From NCBI GenBank assembly GCA_024693135.1, contig JAILLN010000044.1, positions 1-64,000 of the forward strand: a DNA stretch of 64,000 nucleotides, written 5' to 3'. Every line of letters begins with the position of its first letter. Position 1 is the first letter of the stretch. Shown here in pieces: positions 51,235 through 58,384 of the stretch. The translations under genes were made by a program, and so were the position numbers. The DNA is from Lachnospiraceae bacterium. GTDB lineage: Bacteria; Bacillota; Clostridia; Lachnospirales; Lachnospiraceae. The notes under the pieces were generated by a model that did not search any database, was not told the DNA's origin, and saw only the letters and a list, made by a program, of their open reading frames with translations.

Positions 51235-51264
51235 TTGACGAAACGTTTCGCTTTATGGTATAAG
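51235..51264 (+). promoter_or_regulatory. promoter of the FGGY-kinase operon
   Basis: TTGACG, 18-base spacer, TATAAG. The spacer is occupied by the operator, so a bound repressor would exclude RNA polymerase. Confidence 0.75.
51238..51251. promoter_or_regulatory. promoter-overlapping LacI-type operator
   Basis: ACGAAACGTTTCGC matches the 14-bp core GCGAAACGTTTCGC at 13 positions and lies between the -35 and -10 elements. Confidence 0.82.
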
Positions 51265-51365
51265 ATTTATGGATGTTTTTCTTTTGGAGGGGGACTGCCC
51301 CGGGCGGGAATGATGCCCCGGAGAAACCCGCGTCAGAGGCTTCAGATCAGGATGGAGGAAAGAGC

Positions 51366-52874
51366 ATGAGAGACCTGCTTCTTGGAATTGATATCGGCAC
51401 CAGCTCCTGCAAGGTGGCTGTCTTTACCCCGGAGGGGGAGGTGGCCGCGTCAAGGAGTGCGGAGTATGAGGTCTACCGTCCAAAGCCCGGCTGGGCTGAG
51501 CAGGATCCGGAGGACTGGGTGCGGGGGATATATGGCTGCATCCGGAGGATCTTTGAGGAGACGGATGTGAAGGCAGAGGAGATCCGCGGCATCGGGGTGG
51601 ACGGACAGAGCTGGTCGGCCATCGCTGTGGATTCTGACGGGAAGGTCCTCACCAATACGCCCATCTGGATGGATATGCGCTCCCAGGATATCTGCGACCG
51701 CCTGACCAGCCAGATCGGACAGGATAAGATCTTCGGCCTTGCGGGGAATGCCCTGAAGCCTTCCTATACCACTGCGAAGATCATATGGTACCGGGAAAAC
51801 CTTCCGGAGGTTTATGAAAAAACAGACAAGATCCTGCAGAGCAACAGCTTTTTGGTCTACCGGCTTACGGGAGAGATCTCCCAGGATATGAGCCAGGGCT
51901 ACGGCCTGCATTGCTTCGATATGCGAAGGGGCGCCTGGGATGCCGGTATGGCCAGGGCGCTGGGGATCCGGGAAAGCCTGCTTCCGCCCATCTTCCCCTG
52001 CACGGGCGTGGTGGGAAAGGTTTCCAGGGAAGCGTCCGAAGCAACGCTCCTTATGGAAGGGACTCCCGTAGTGGCAGGGGGGCTGGATGCCGCCTGCGGC
52101 ACCCTGGGGGCAGGAGTAGCAAGACCTGGAGAGACCCAGGAACAGGGAGGCCAGGCAGGAGGCATGAGCATCTGCATCGACGAATATGCGGCAGATCCAA
52201 AGCTGATCCTCAGCTTCCATGTGGTACCGGGGAAGTGGCTGCTTCAGGGAGGAACCACCGGAGGCGGGGGAACCATGCGCTGGTTTGAGCAGAATTTCGC
52301 GGATTATGAGCGGGAGAACGGCAGCGGGAAGCCTTCCCTGGTGCAGCTCAATGAGATCGCGCAGAAAATAGCCCCGGGATCGGACGGGCTGATCTTTCTT
52401 CCCTATATGTCGGGAGAGAGGACACCGATCTGGGATCCGGATGCAAAGGGAGTCTTTTATGGATTGGATTTTTCCAAGACAAAGGGGCATTTCGTGCGCT
52501 CCATAATGGAGGGCGTGGCTTATTCCCTGCGGCATAATCTGGAGACAGCCGCGAATGCCGGCGCCCAGGTGGGGGAGATGAAGGCCATGGGGGGATCGGC
52601 CAATTCCCTGCTTTGGACCCAGATCAAGGCCGATGTGACGGGGAAGAGAATCGTGGTTCCCGCAAGTGATACGGCGACGACCCTGGGAGCGGCGATCCTG
52701 GGCGGCGTGGGAGCCGGGATTTATGAATCCTGTGAGGATGCCGCAGACAAGACAGTGCATGTGACAAGAACCCATGAGCCGGATCCGGCAAATGCAGAGG
52801 TCTATGACAGGAGATACCATACCTATCTGGAAATATATGCACAGCTGAAAGATGTGATGAAGGAAAGGAGCTGA
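51366..52874 (+). CDS. FGGY-family carbohydrate kinase
   Basis: The ATG at 51366 follows GGAGGAAAGAGC; the open frame to 51273 overlaps the leader. The 502 residues carry LLLGIDIGTSSCKVAVF (phosphate 1 loop), VDGQSW, PIWMDMRS, and the FGGY signature GVAYSLRHNLETAANAG, with AMGGSANSLLWTQIKADVTG and SDTATTLGAAILGG in the C-terminal half. The group contains xylulokinase, ribulokinase, fuculokinase and tagatose kinases; XylB-like features dominate. It would phosphorylate the ketose made by isomerase or dehydrogenase. First gene of the operon under dual operators. Confidence 0.88.
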   Translation: MRDLLLGIDIGTSSCKVAVFTPEGEVAASRSAEYEVYRPKPGWAEQDPEDWVRGIYGCIRRIFEETDVKAEEIRGIGVDGQSWSAIAVDSDGKVLTNTPIWMDMRSQDICDRLTSQIGQDKIFGLAGNALKPSYTTAKIIWYRENLPEVYEKTDKILQSNSFLVYRLTGEISQDMSQGYGLHCFDMRRGAWDAGMARALGIRESLLPPIFPCTGVVGKVSREASEATLLMEGTPVVAGGLDAACGTLGAGVARPGETQEQGGQAGGMSICIDEYAADPKLILSFHVVPGKWLLQGGTTGGGGTMRWFEQNFADYERENGSGKPSLVQLNEIAQKIAPGSDGLIFLPYMSGERTPIWDPDAKGVFYGLDFSKTKGHFVRSIMEGVAYSLRHNLETAANAGAQVGEMKAMGGSANSLLWTQIKADVTGKRIVVPASDTATTLGAAILGGVGAGIYESCEDAADKTVHVTRTHEPDPANAEVYDRRYHTYLEIYAQLKDVMKERS

Positions 52875-52883
52875 GGAGGAAAA

Positions 52884-53933
52884 ATGAAAGCAGGAGTAGT
52901 GCATGCAAGGGAAGATATTCGCTATGAGGAGATCGAAAAGCCGAAGGCTGAGCCGGGGAAAGTGGTAGTCAAGGTCAAGTATACCGGCATCTGCGGATCA
53001 GACATACCCAGGGTCAATGGGGATGCATGCCATTATTTTCCCAATGTGCTGGGACATGAGTTTTCCGGCGTGGTGGATGAAGTCGGTGAGGGCGTTACTT
53101 TGGTGAAGCCCGGAGACCGGGTGGCCGGGATCCCTCTCGTGCCCTGCATGAAATGCGAGGACTGCCAGAAGGGAAATTATTCCCTCTGCCGGCATTACAG
53201 CTTCATTGGATCCAGGGAATTCGGAAGCTTTGCCGAGTATGTGGCGGTACCGGAAAAGAACGTGGTGCCTTTTTCTGAGGAAGTGAGCTTCATCCAGGGA
53301 GCCTTTTTTGAGCCGGCCACGGTAGCCCTCCATGGATTAGAGCGCACGGATTACCATGGCGGAAGGACCGTAGCGATCCTGGGCGGCGGCACCATCGGCA
53401 TGATGACGATGCAGTGGGCAAAGATCTTTGGCGCAAAGAAGACGGTGGTCTTTGATATCGTGGATGAAAGACTGGAGCTTGCGGCCAGGCTTGGGGCTGA
53501 CGCAGGCATCAATACCCTGAAGGAGGGCTTCATGGAGGAGGCAAAGGAGCTTACCGGCGGCAGAGGCTTTGACTATGTCTTTGAGACGGCAGGCAATACC
53601 ATCACCATGAAGATGGCTTTCGCCCTTGCGGCAAATAAGGCGGATGTCTGCTTCATCGGCACCCCCACGAAGGAATTGAGCTTTACCGTGGATGAATGGG
53701 AAAACATGAACCGGAAGGAATTCCGGCTGACGGGCTCCTGGATGTCTTATTCGGCGCCCTTCCCCGGCCATGAGTGGGAGCTTACGGCGCATTATTTCGG
53801 AACCGGGGAGCTGAAGTTTGATGATTCTTTTGTATATAAGATCCAGCCCTTGAGCGGCATCGCCGAGGCCTTTGAATGGTTCAAGACGCCGGGTACCGTG
53901 AAGGGGAAGGTACTGATCGACAGCGAAAAGTAG
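52884..53933 (+). CDS. GatD-like zinc alcohol dehydrogenase
   Basis: The 349-residue product has the catalytic zinc site GICGSDIPRV and GHEF, the structural zinc loop CMKCEDCQKGNYSLC, and a Rossmann motif VAILGGGTIGMM. FIGSREFGSFAEY and GSWMSYSAPFPGHEWE are close to galactitol-1-phosphate 5-dehydrogenase (GatD), which oxidises the sugar alcohol phosphate to tagatose 6-phosphate with NAD+. Here it may act on a free or phosphorylated hexitol. It starts 9 bases after the kinase stop. A hairpin repeat overlaps its stop codon. Confidence 0.88.
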   Translation: MKAGVVHAREDIRYEEIEKPKAEPGKVVVKVKYTGICGSDIPRVNGDACHYFPNVLGHEFSGVVDEVGEGVTLVKPGDRVAGIPLVPCMKCEDCQKGNYSLCRHYSFIGSREFGSFAEYVAVPEKNVVPFSEEVSFIQGAFFEPATVALHGLERTDYHGGRTVAILGGGTIGMMTMQWAKIFGAKKTVVFDIVDERLELAARLGADAGINTLKEGFMEEAKELTGGRGFDYVFETAGNTITMKMAFALAANKADVCFIGTPTKELSFTVDEWENMNRKEFRLTGSWMSYSAPFPGHEWELTAHYFGTGELKFDDSFVYKIQPLSGIAEAFEWFKTPGTVKGKVLIDSEK

Positions 53934-53959
53934 AAAACATGCCCTTTGGCATGTTTTCT
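53932..53959. repeat. hairpin repeat, copy 1
   Basis: AGAAAACATGCC, CTTT loop, GGCATGTTTTCT: a perfect 12-bp stem that includes the gatD-like stop codon. It is followed by CCCACCGGCAG. Confidence 0.9.
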
Positions 53960-54011
53960 CCCACCGGCAGTTTACATCTACAACACAACTTTTATTAAAG
54001 GAGGAAATGAA

Positions 54012-54089
54012 ATGGGAGTAGAAAAGATGCCCTTTGGCATGTTTTCTCCCGCTGGCAGCCTGGAACTCGTCACATTAATCATAATATAA
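54012..54089 (+). CDS. 25-codon upstream ORF with hairpin
   Basis: The frame starts MGVEKMPFGMF and ends LVTLIII. It has the same AAGGAGG and first three codons as the reductase and stops 12 bases before the reductase ATG. Hairpin copy 2 lies inside it. It was probably created by a tandem duplication of the reductase start region together with a hairpin element. It might work as a leader ORF that affects translation, or be a neutral relic. Confidence 0.5.
   Translation: MGVEKMPFGMFSPAGSLELVTLIII
54020..54047. repeat. hairpin repeat, copy 2
   Basis: AGAAAAGATGCC, CTTT loop, GGCATGTTTTCT: 12-bp stem with one mismatch, followed by CCCGCTGGCAG. Confidence 0.88.
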
Positions 54090-54101
54090 GGAGGAAATGA
54101 A

Positions 54102-55118
54102 ATGGGAGTAGATCCGAAGAAAGTACCACAGATCACGCTGAACACGGGAGACAAGGTTCCCTGCATGGGCATGGGCACCTTCGGCTCCGACCGCTTTACG
54201 GCAGAGGAGGTCAGCAATGCGGTGGCAGGAGCCATCCGTGCGGGCTACCGGATGTTTGACTGTGCGGCCTGCTACGGCAATGAGGACCAGATCGGCCAGG
54301 TCTTCCAGGCGGCTTTTGATGAGGGGGTCGTGGAGAGGAAGGACCTCTATATCATGACCAAGGTCTGGAATGATATGCACAGGGAAGTGGAGAAATCCGC
54401 GAAGAAGAGCATCGCCGACCTGAAATGCGATTATATCGATCTTTTCTTCATCCACTGGCCTTTCCCGAATTATCATGCACCGGGATGTGACGTGGACTCC
54501 AGAAATCCGGATTCCAAGCCCTTTTCTGTGGCGGAATTCATGGATACCTACCGCCAGATCGAGGCACTGGTGGACAAAGGCCTGGTGCGGCATATCGGCA
54601 TTTCCAATATGACCATCCCGAAGCTGGAGCAGGTGGTGGATCAGTTCCGGATCAAGCCGGTGGCCTGCGAGCTGGAGCTGCATCCCTGCTTCCAGCAGCA
54701 GGAGCTCTTTGATTACCTGAAGGCTCACGACATCCAGCCCATCGGATTCATGCCCTTAGGCTCTCCCCAGAGGCCGGAGAGAGATATCGTGGCGACGGAC
54801 ATCGCTGACATGCAGGTGCCGGAATTCAAGGCTATCGCAGAAAAGCATGGCGTACATCCTGCCATCATCGCCTTAAAGTGGGCTGTGCAGAGGGGACAGA
54901 TCCCGATTCCTTTCTCCATCCATGAGATGGAATATGTAAGCAACCTGGAATCTACCCAGACCGAGCCGCTGACGGATGAGGAGATGGCCACCATCGCTAC
55001 ACTGGAAAAGAATAACCGCCTGGTGAAGGGGCAGGTCTTCCTGTGGCCGGGTGCTACGGACTGGCATGACCTGTGGGACGAGAACGGGGTGATCACGGAT
55101 TGCCCGGACGCTAAGTAA
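54102..55118 (+). CDS. aldo/keto reductase
   Basis: The 338 residues form the AKR TIM barrel: GTFGSDRF, MFDCAACYGNED (catalytic Asp and Tyr), IMTKVW (Lys), FFIHWPFPN (His), GISNMTI and the cofactor segment IPIPFSIHEMEYVSNL near the C-terminus. AKRs reduce aldehydes or ketoses with NAD(P)H, or oxidise the alcohols. With the GatD-like enzyme it provides two redox steps in the operon, probably between an aldose or ketose and its polyol. Its own start region is duplicated upstream. A hairpin repeat covers its stop. Confidence 0.88.
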   Translation: MGVDPKKVPQITLNTGDKVPCMGMGTFGSDRFTAEEVSNAVAGAIRAGYRMFDCAACYGNEDQIGQVFQAAFDEGVVERKDLYIMTKVWNDMHREVEKSAKKSIADLKCDYIDLFFIHWPFPNYHAPGCDVDSRNPDSKPFSVAEFMDTYRQIEALVDKGLVRHIGISNMTIPKLEQVVDQFRIKPVACELELHPCFQQQELFDYLKAHDIQPIGFMPLGSPQRPERDIVATDIADMQVPEFKAIAEKHGVHPAIIALKWAVQRGQIPIPFSIHEMEYVSNLESTQTEPLTDEEMATIATLEKNNRLVKGQVFLWPGATDWHDLWDENGVITDCPDAK

Positions 55119-55141
55119 ACATGCCCTTTGGCATGTTTACT
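55114..55141. repeat. hairpin repeat, copy 3
   Basis: AGTAAACATGCC, CTTT loop, GGCATGTTTACT: perfect 12-bp stem including the reductase stop codon, followed by CCCTCCGGCAG. The stem differs from copy 1 by a matched A/T exchange on both arms. Confidence 0.9.
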
Positions 55142-55269
55142 CCCTCCGGCAGCGTAGTGTGGGGCAGCGTAGAGCAAGAACCCATAGCTGTACTTGGATG
55201 TGGGCCGCATGGCGTGCCGCGCTGCATATGCCGGCAAAAAAAGTTTTGATGGAGCAATAAGGAGAAAAA

Positions 55270-56571
55270 ATGAGCGATTTGATGAATAAGATGGTACAGG
55301 AGAGGAAGGCCGGCAGGACGGCGGGCGTTCCTTCTTACTGCACGGCAAATGATATCGTGATCGAGGCATTGATCCGCCAGGCCAAGGAACTGGACGTGGA
55401 TATCCTGATCGAAGCCACAGCCAACCAGGTGAATCAGTTTGGCGGATATACGGGGATGCAGCCGAAGGATTTCCGGGATTTCATTTATGAGATCGCAGAC
55501 CGGGCCGGATATCCCCATGACCGGATCGTGCTGGGCGGGGATCATCTTGGCCCCCTGACCTGGGTGAATGAGCCGGAGGAAAGCGCCATGGAGAAGGCAG
55601 TGACCCTGGTGAAGCTTTTCGTGGAAGCCGGATTCAAGAAGATCCACTTGGATACCAGCATGCGCGTGGCAGACGACCCGACGGATGCGCCGCTTACGGA
55701 CGAGACCGTGGCAAGGCGCGGAGCCAGGCTTTACCAGGCCTGTGAGGACAGCTACCAGGAGCTTCTGAAGAAGAATCCGGAGGAAAAGCGGCCGGTCTTC
55801 ATCATCGGAAGCGAGGTACCGATCCCGGGAGGAGCCCAGCAGGAAGAAGACAGCATTTCCGTGACGAAACCGGAGGCTGTCGAGAAGACCTTGGCAGAAT
55901 ATAAAAAGCAGTTTGCCGGTCTTTCGGATCCCGATGCGTTCAAGAATGTGATCGCCATCGTGGTACAGCCCGGCGTGGAATTCGGGGATGATGAGGTCTT
56001 TCCTTATAACCGGGCAAACGCCGGTAAGCTTTGTGAAAAGATCCGGAGCTTCGACGGGATCTATATGGAAGGGCATTCCACGGATTACCAGCCTCCCCAG
56101 TGCCTGAAGGAAATGGTGGAAGATGGGGTAGCGATCCTCAAGGTAGGGCCTGCGCTTACCTTCGCGCTTCGGGACGGGCTGTTTGCCTTAAGTGAGATCG
56201 AAAGCCGCCTGGTGCCGGAGGGAGAGCAGGTGAAATTCCCGGAGCTTATGGAAAAGCTGATGCTGGATGATCCCTCCAAATGGGCAAAGTACTATAGGGG
56301 CTCCGAGCAGGAGATCGCCCTGAAGAGGAAGTACAGCCTTTCGGACCGCTGCAGGTATTATTTCGCAAGTCCGGAGATCCGGGATGCCATCGACAGGCTG
56401 ATCCGGAATGTGGACCAGTGCCAGATCCCCACGGGGCTTTTGATGCAATATATGCCGCTGCAGTATAAGAAGGTCAGGGATGGGAAGCTTCAGAAGGAGG
56501 CTCGTGCCCTGCTCATGGATTTCGTGATGGATGCGGCAGATGATTATAATTTTGCCGTGGGATATATCTGA
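55270..56571 (+). CDS. gatZ: GatZ/KbaZ-like protein (COG4573)
   Basis: The 433-residue product has VPSYCTANDIVIEALIRQA, LIEATANQVNQFGGYTGM, VLGGDHLGPLTWVNE, KIHLDTSMRVADD, IVVQPGVEFGDDEVF, and FDGIYMEGHSTDYQPP, all standard in GatZ/KbaZ. In enterobacteria GatZ is the helper subunit of tagatose-1,6-bisphosphate aldolase with GatY. No gatY or kbaY is present in the window. Members of COG4573 outside enterobacteria have, to my knowledge, been assigned as D-tagatose 6-phosphate 4-epimerases, which would fit an operon with a kinase but no aldolase. An AAGGAG site precedes the ATG. Confidence 0.9.
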   Translation: MSDLMNKMVQERKAGRTAGVPSYCTANDIVIEALIRQAKELDVDILIEATANQVNQFGGYTGMQPKDFRDFIYEIADRAGYPHDRIVLGGDHLGPLTWVNEPEESAMEKAVTLVKLFVEAGFKKIHLDTSMRVADDPTDAPLTDETVARRGARLYQACEDSYQELLKKNPEEKRPVFIIGSEVPIPGGAQQEEDSISVTKPEAVEKTLAEYKKQFAGLSDPDAFKNVIAIVVQPGVEFGDDEVFPYNRANAGKLCEKIRSFDGIYMEGHSTDYQPPQCLKEMVEDGVAILKVGPALTFALRDGLFALSEIESRLVPEGEQVKFPELMEKLMLDDPSKWAKYYRGSEQEIALKRKYSLSDRCRYYFASPEIRDAIDRLIRNVDQCQIPTGLLMQYMPLQYKKVRDGKLQKEARALLMDFVMDAADDYNFAVGYI

Positions 56572-56628
56572 AGAAATGGATGAAATGACGCCCCTCAGGC
56601 TTAAGGCCCGGGGGGCGCATGCATTCAA

Positions 56629-56700
56629 AGGAAGCATAAAGCGGCAGGGATAACATGCATTTTTAGGAAGCATAAAGCGGCAGGGATAACATGCATTTCC
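56629..56700 (+). repeat. 36-bp tandem duplication
   Basis: AGGAAGCATAAAGCGGCAGG and the following ATAACATGCATTT occur at 56629-56664 and again at 56665-56700, differing only at the ends. A further ATGCATT-AAAGGAAG at 56619 suggests a partial older copy. Confidence 0.9.
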
Positions 56701-56750
56701 GGGGAAGGCCGAAGAGCCGGAGGCAGAGGAAGCGGGGAGAGGAAAGGAAT

Positions 56751-57323
56751 ATGGAGGCTGCTTGGATCGCAGAATACAGAAGGGAAACCGACCGGAACAG
56801 GCGGAAGGAGATCCTGAACCGGGTCGGGGAGGACCAGGGCGAGACGGAGGAATACCTGATCCGGAAGGAACTCTATGATGCCCGCTACCATAAGCAAAAC
56901 GGTCAGGACGTGGATCATTTCATCCGGGGATGGATCGACCTGCAGTCCTTAAAGCGGAGGGTATATCTGCCGGGGGAGAAGAAGCGGATCCGGAAGGAGC
57001 TGGACGGCATCCTCCAATGCTGGCAGTTTCCGCTCTGCAGGAAGCATGGCGAGGCCGGGGAAAAGGCCCTCTACGACGAGCTTTTTAACCTGACTTATTT
57101 CTACATGGAGCTTTGTGAGAGGGACAAGATGTATAATGCGGTCCTGCTGGGGCTTGGCCATATCACGGATGAGCGCAGGACGGACAAGATCGCGGCAGAG
57201 ATCCGGGAGATGACGGTGCAGATTCCGGAAAAGCTTGAGATCCAGGAGGAGTTCAGCCCTTTCATAAAGGCCGCAAGGGATGCCTTCCTGGCACGTTTCC
57301 CTGCGGAGTCAGGAAAGCTTTAG
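56751..57323 (+). CDS. conserved protein of unknown function, 190 aa
   Basis: The ATG at 56751 follows GGAAAGGAAT. The product is helical and charged: AEYRRETDRNRRKEILNRV, DHFIRGWIDLQSLKRRVYLP, KIAAEIREMTVQIPEKLEI. Similar proteins near sugar and other operons of Lachnospiraceae may belong to DUF6553, but I am not sure of that name. No signal peptide or membrane segment. It lies between gatZ and lacI on the same strand. Confidence 0.65.
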   Translation: MEAAWIAEYRRETDRNRRKEILNRVGEDQGETEEYLIRKELYDARYHKQNGQDVDHFIRGWIDLQSLKRRVYLPGEKKRIRKELDGILQCWQFPLCRKHGEAGEKALYDELFNLTYFYMELCERDKMYNAVLLGLGHITDERRTDKIAAEIREMTVQIPEKLEIQEEFSPFIKAARDAFLARFPAESGKL

Positions 57324-57372
57324 GGAAGCATAAGGAATACAGATTCGTTTAAGCGAAGAAAAAGAGGTCAAA

Positions 57373-58374
57373 ATGGCGGCAACGATCAAGGACATCAAGG
57401 CAGAGACCGGGCTGGGCCTGGCTACTATCTCCAAATTCTTAAACGGCGGCAATGTCCGTGCCGAAAACCGGGTGAAGATCGAGGAAGCGATCAAGAAGCT
57501 GGACTACCATCCCAATGAGACAGCCAGGTCCCTTGTGACGAAAAGGACAAAGACCATAGGCTTTGTGGTCAATAATATCTCCATCAGCTTCAGCGGTGTG
57601 CTTCTGCAGCATGCCTCCGCCTATCTGCACAGCCGCGGCTACGGCATGATGATCTGCGACTCCAACTGCGACAAAAAGCAGGAGGAGGAGAATATCCGCT
57701 TCTGCGTGGAAAAGCAGGTAGACGGCATTCTGATCACCCCCACCGGCAAGGATGCGGACTTCCTTCAGCCGGCGGAAAAAGCCGGGATACCCGTGGTCCT
57801 TTTAGACCGGGAGGTAAGGAGCGACCATTTTGACTGCGTGACCATCGACAACCGCAACGCGGCGGAGAGGGCCGCCCATGACCTGATCAAGAGGGGGCAC
57901 CGGAGGATCGCCATGATCCATTCGGAGGAGTATACCGGCCGGGAGCGGTATGAGGGTTATCTTGCTGCCATGGAAAAAGCCGGGCTTAAGGTTCTTCCGG
58001 AATATATCTACGCCGGGGAGATGCATTCCCCAGAGCTTGGATATGAGAGCATGAAGAAGCTGCTTTCCCTGAAGGAGAGGCCTACGGCGGTGCTTTCCAG
58101 CAATTATGAGGTAAGCCTGGGAGTCATCATGGCCATCCATGAAAGCGACATCCGCTGTCCGGAGGATGTATCCCTTATCGGCTTTGATGAGCTGATCCTG
58201 CCTATGGTTTTGAATCCGAAGCTGACGGTAGTGGCCCAGCCCATGGAGGAGATCGCCTCGGAGGGAGTCCGGATCCTGCTGAAGCGGATCGAGGAAGGGA
58301 AAGGAGTTCCTCCCCAGAGGGTTAGCCTGTATGCTGCCTTAAAGGATGGGGATTCGGTAAGAAATGTGGGATAA
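57373..58374 (+). CDS. LacI-family transcriptional regulator
   Basis: The 333-residue protein has the LacI helix-turn-helix and hinge: ATIKDIKAETGLGLATISKFLN and KIEEAIKKLDYHPNETARSL. The ligand-binding core (TIGFVVNNISISF, LLDREVRSDHFDCVTIDN, GHRRIAMIHSEEY, LIGFDELILPMVLNPKLTVV) follows. The recognition helix begins LATISKF in place of the common TVSR form. Being inside the block, it is the best candidate to bind the four GAAACGTTTC palindromes. Inducer is unknown, probably the imported sugar or its phosphate. Confidence 0.92.
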   Translation: MAATIKDIKAETGLGLATISKFLNGGNVRAENRVKIEEAIKKLDYHPNETARSLVTKRTKTIGFVVNNISISFSGVLLQHASAYLHSRGYGMMICDSNCDKKQEEENIRFCVEKQVDGILITPTGKDADFLQPAEKAGIPVVLLDREVRSDHFDCVTIDNRNAAERAAHDLIKRGHRRIAMIHSEEYTGRERYEGYLAAMEKAGLKVLPEYIYAGEMHSPELGYESMKKLLSLKERPTAVLSSNYEVSLGVIMAIHESDIRCPEDVSLIGFDELILPMVLNPKLTVVAQPMEEIASEGVRILLKRIEEGKGVPPQRVSLYAALKDGDSVRNVG

Positions 58375-58384
58375 GGGCAGGCAG

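Larger units (their letters stand above)
53998..54112 (+). repeat. duplicated ribosome site and start codon (25-bp direct repeats, period 90)
   Basis: The 25-bp segment that contains AAGGAGGAAATGAAATGGGA is present at 53998-54022 and 54088-54112. The second copy is the real start of the aldo/keto reductase. The first opens a 25-codon upstream frame. Confidence 0.9.

Noticed and set aside
50999-51238. 79-codon open frame before the FGGY kinase
   Set aside because: No ribosome site, no recognisable composition, and it covers the operator and -35 region.
55270-56571. Calling the GatZ-like gene an aldolase
   Set aside because: GatZ lacks aldolase catalysis by itself and no GatY/KbaY is present.
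56587-56620. GCCCC...GGGGC inverted repeat after gatZ as a terminator
   Set aside because: The pairing is imperfect and no T-run follows; the operon probably continues.
57345-57360. TTCGTTTAAGCGAA-like sequence before lacI as a fifth operator
   Set aside because: Its half-sites are in the opposite arrangement from the GAAACGTTTC sites and the centre is different.
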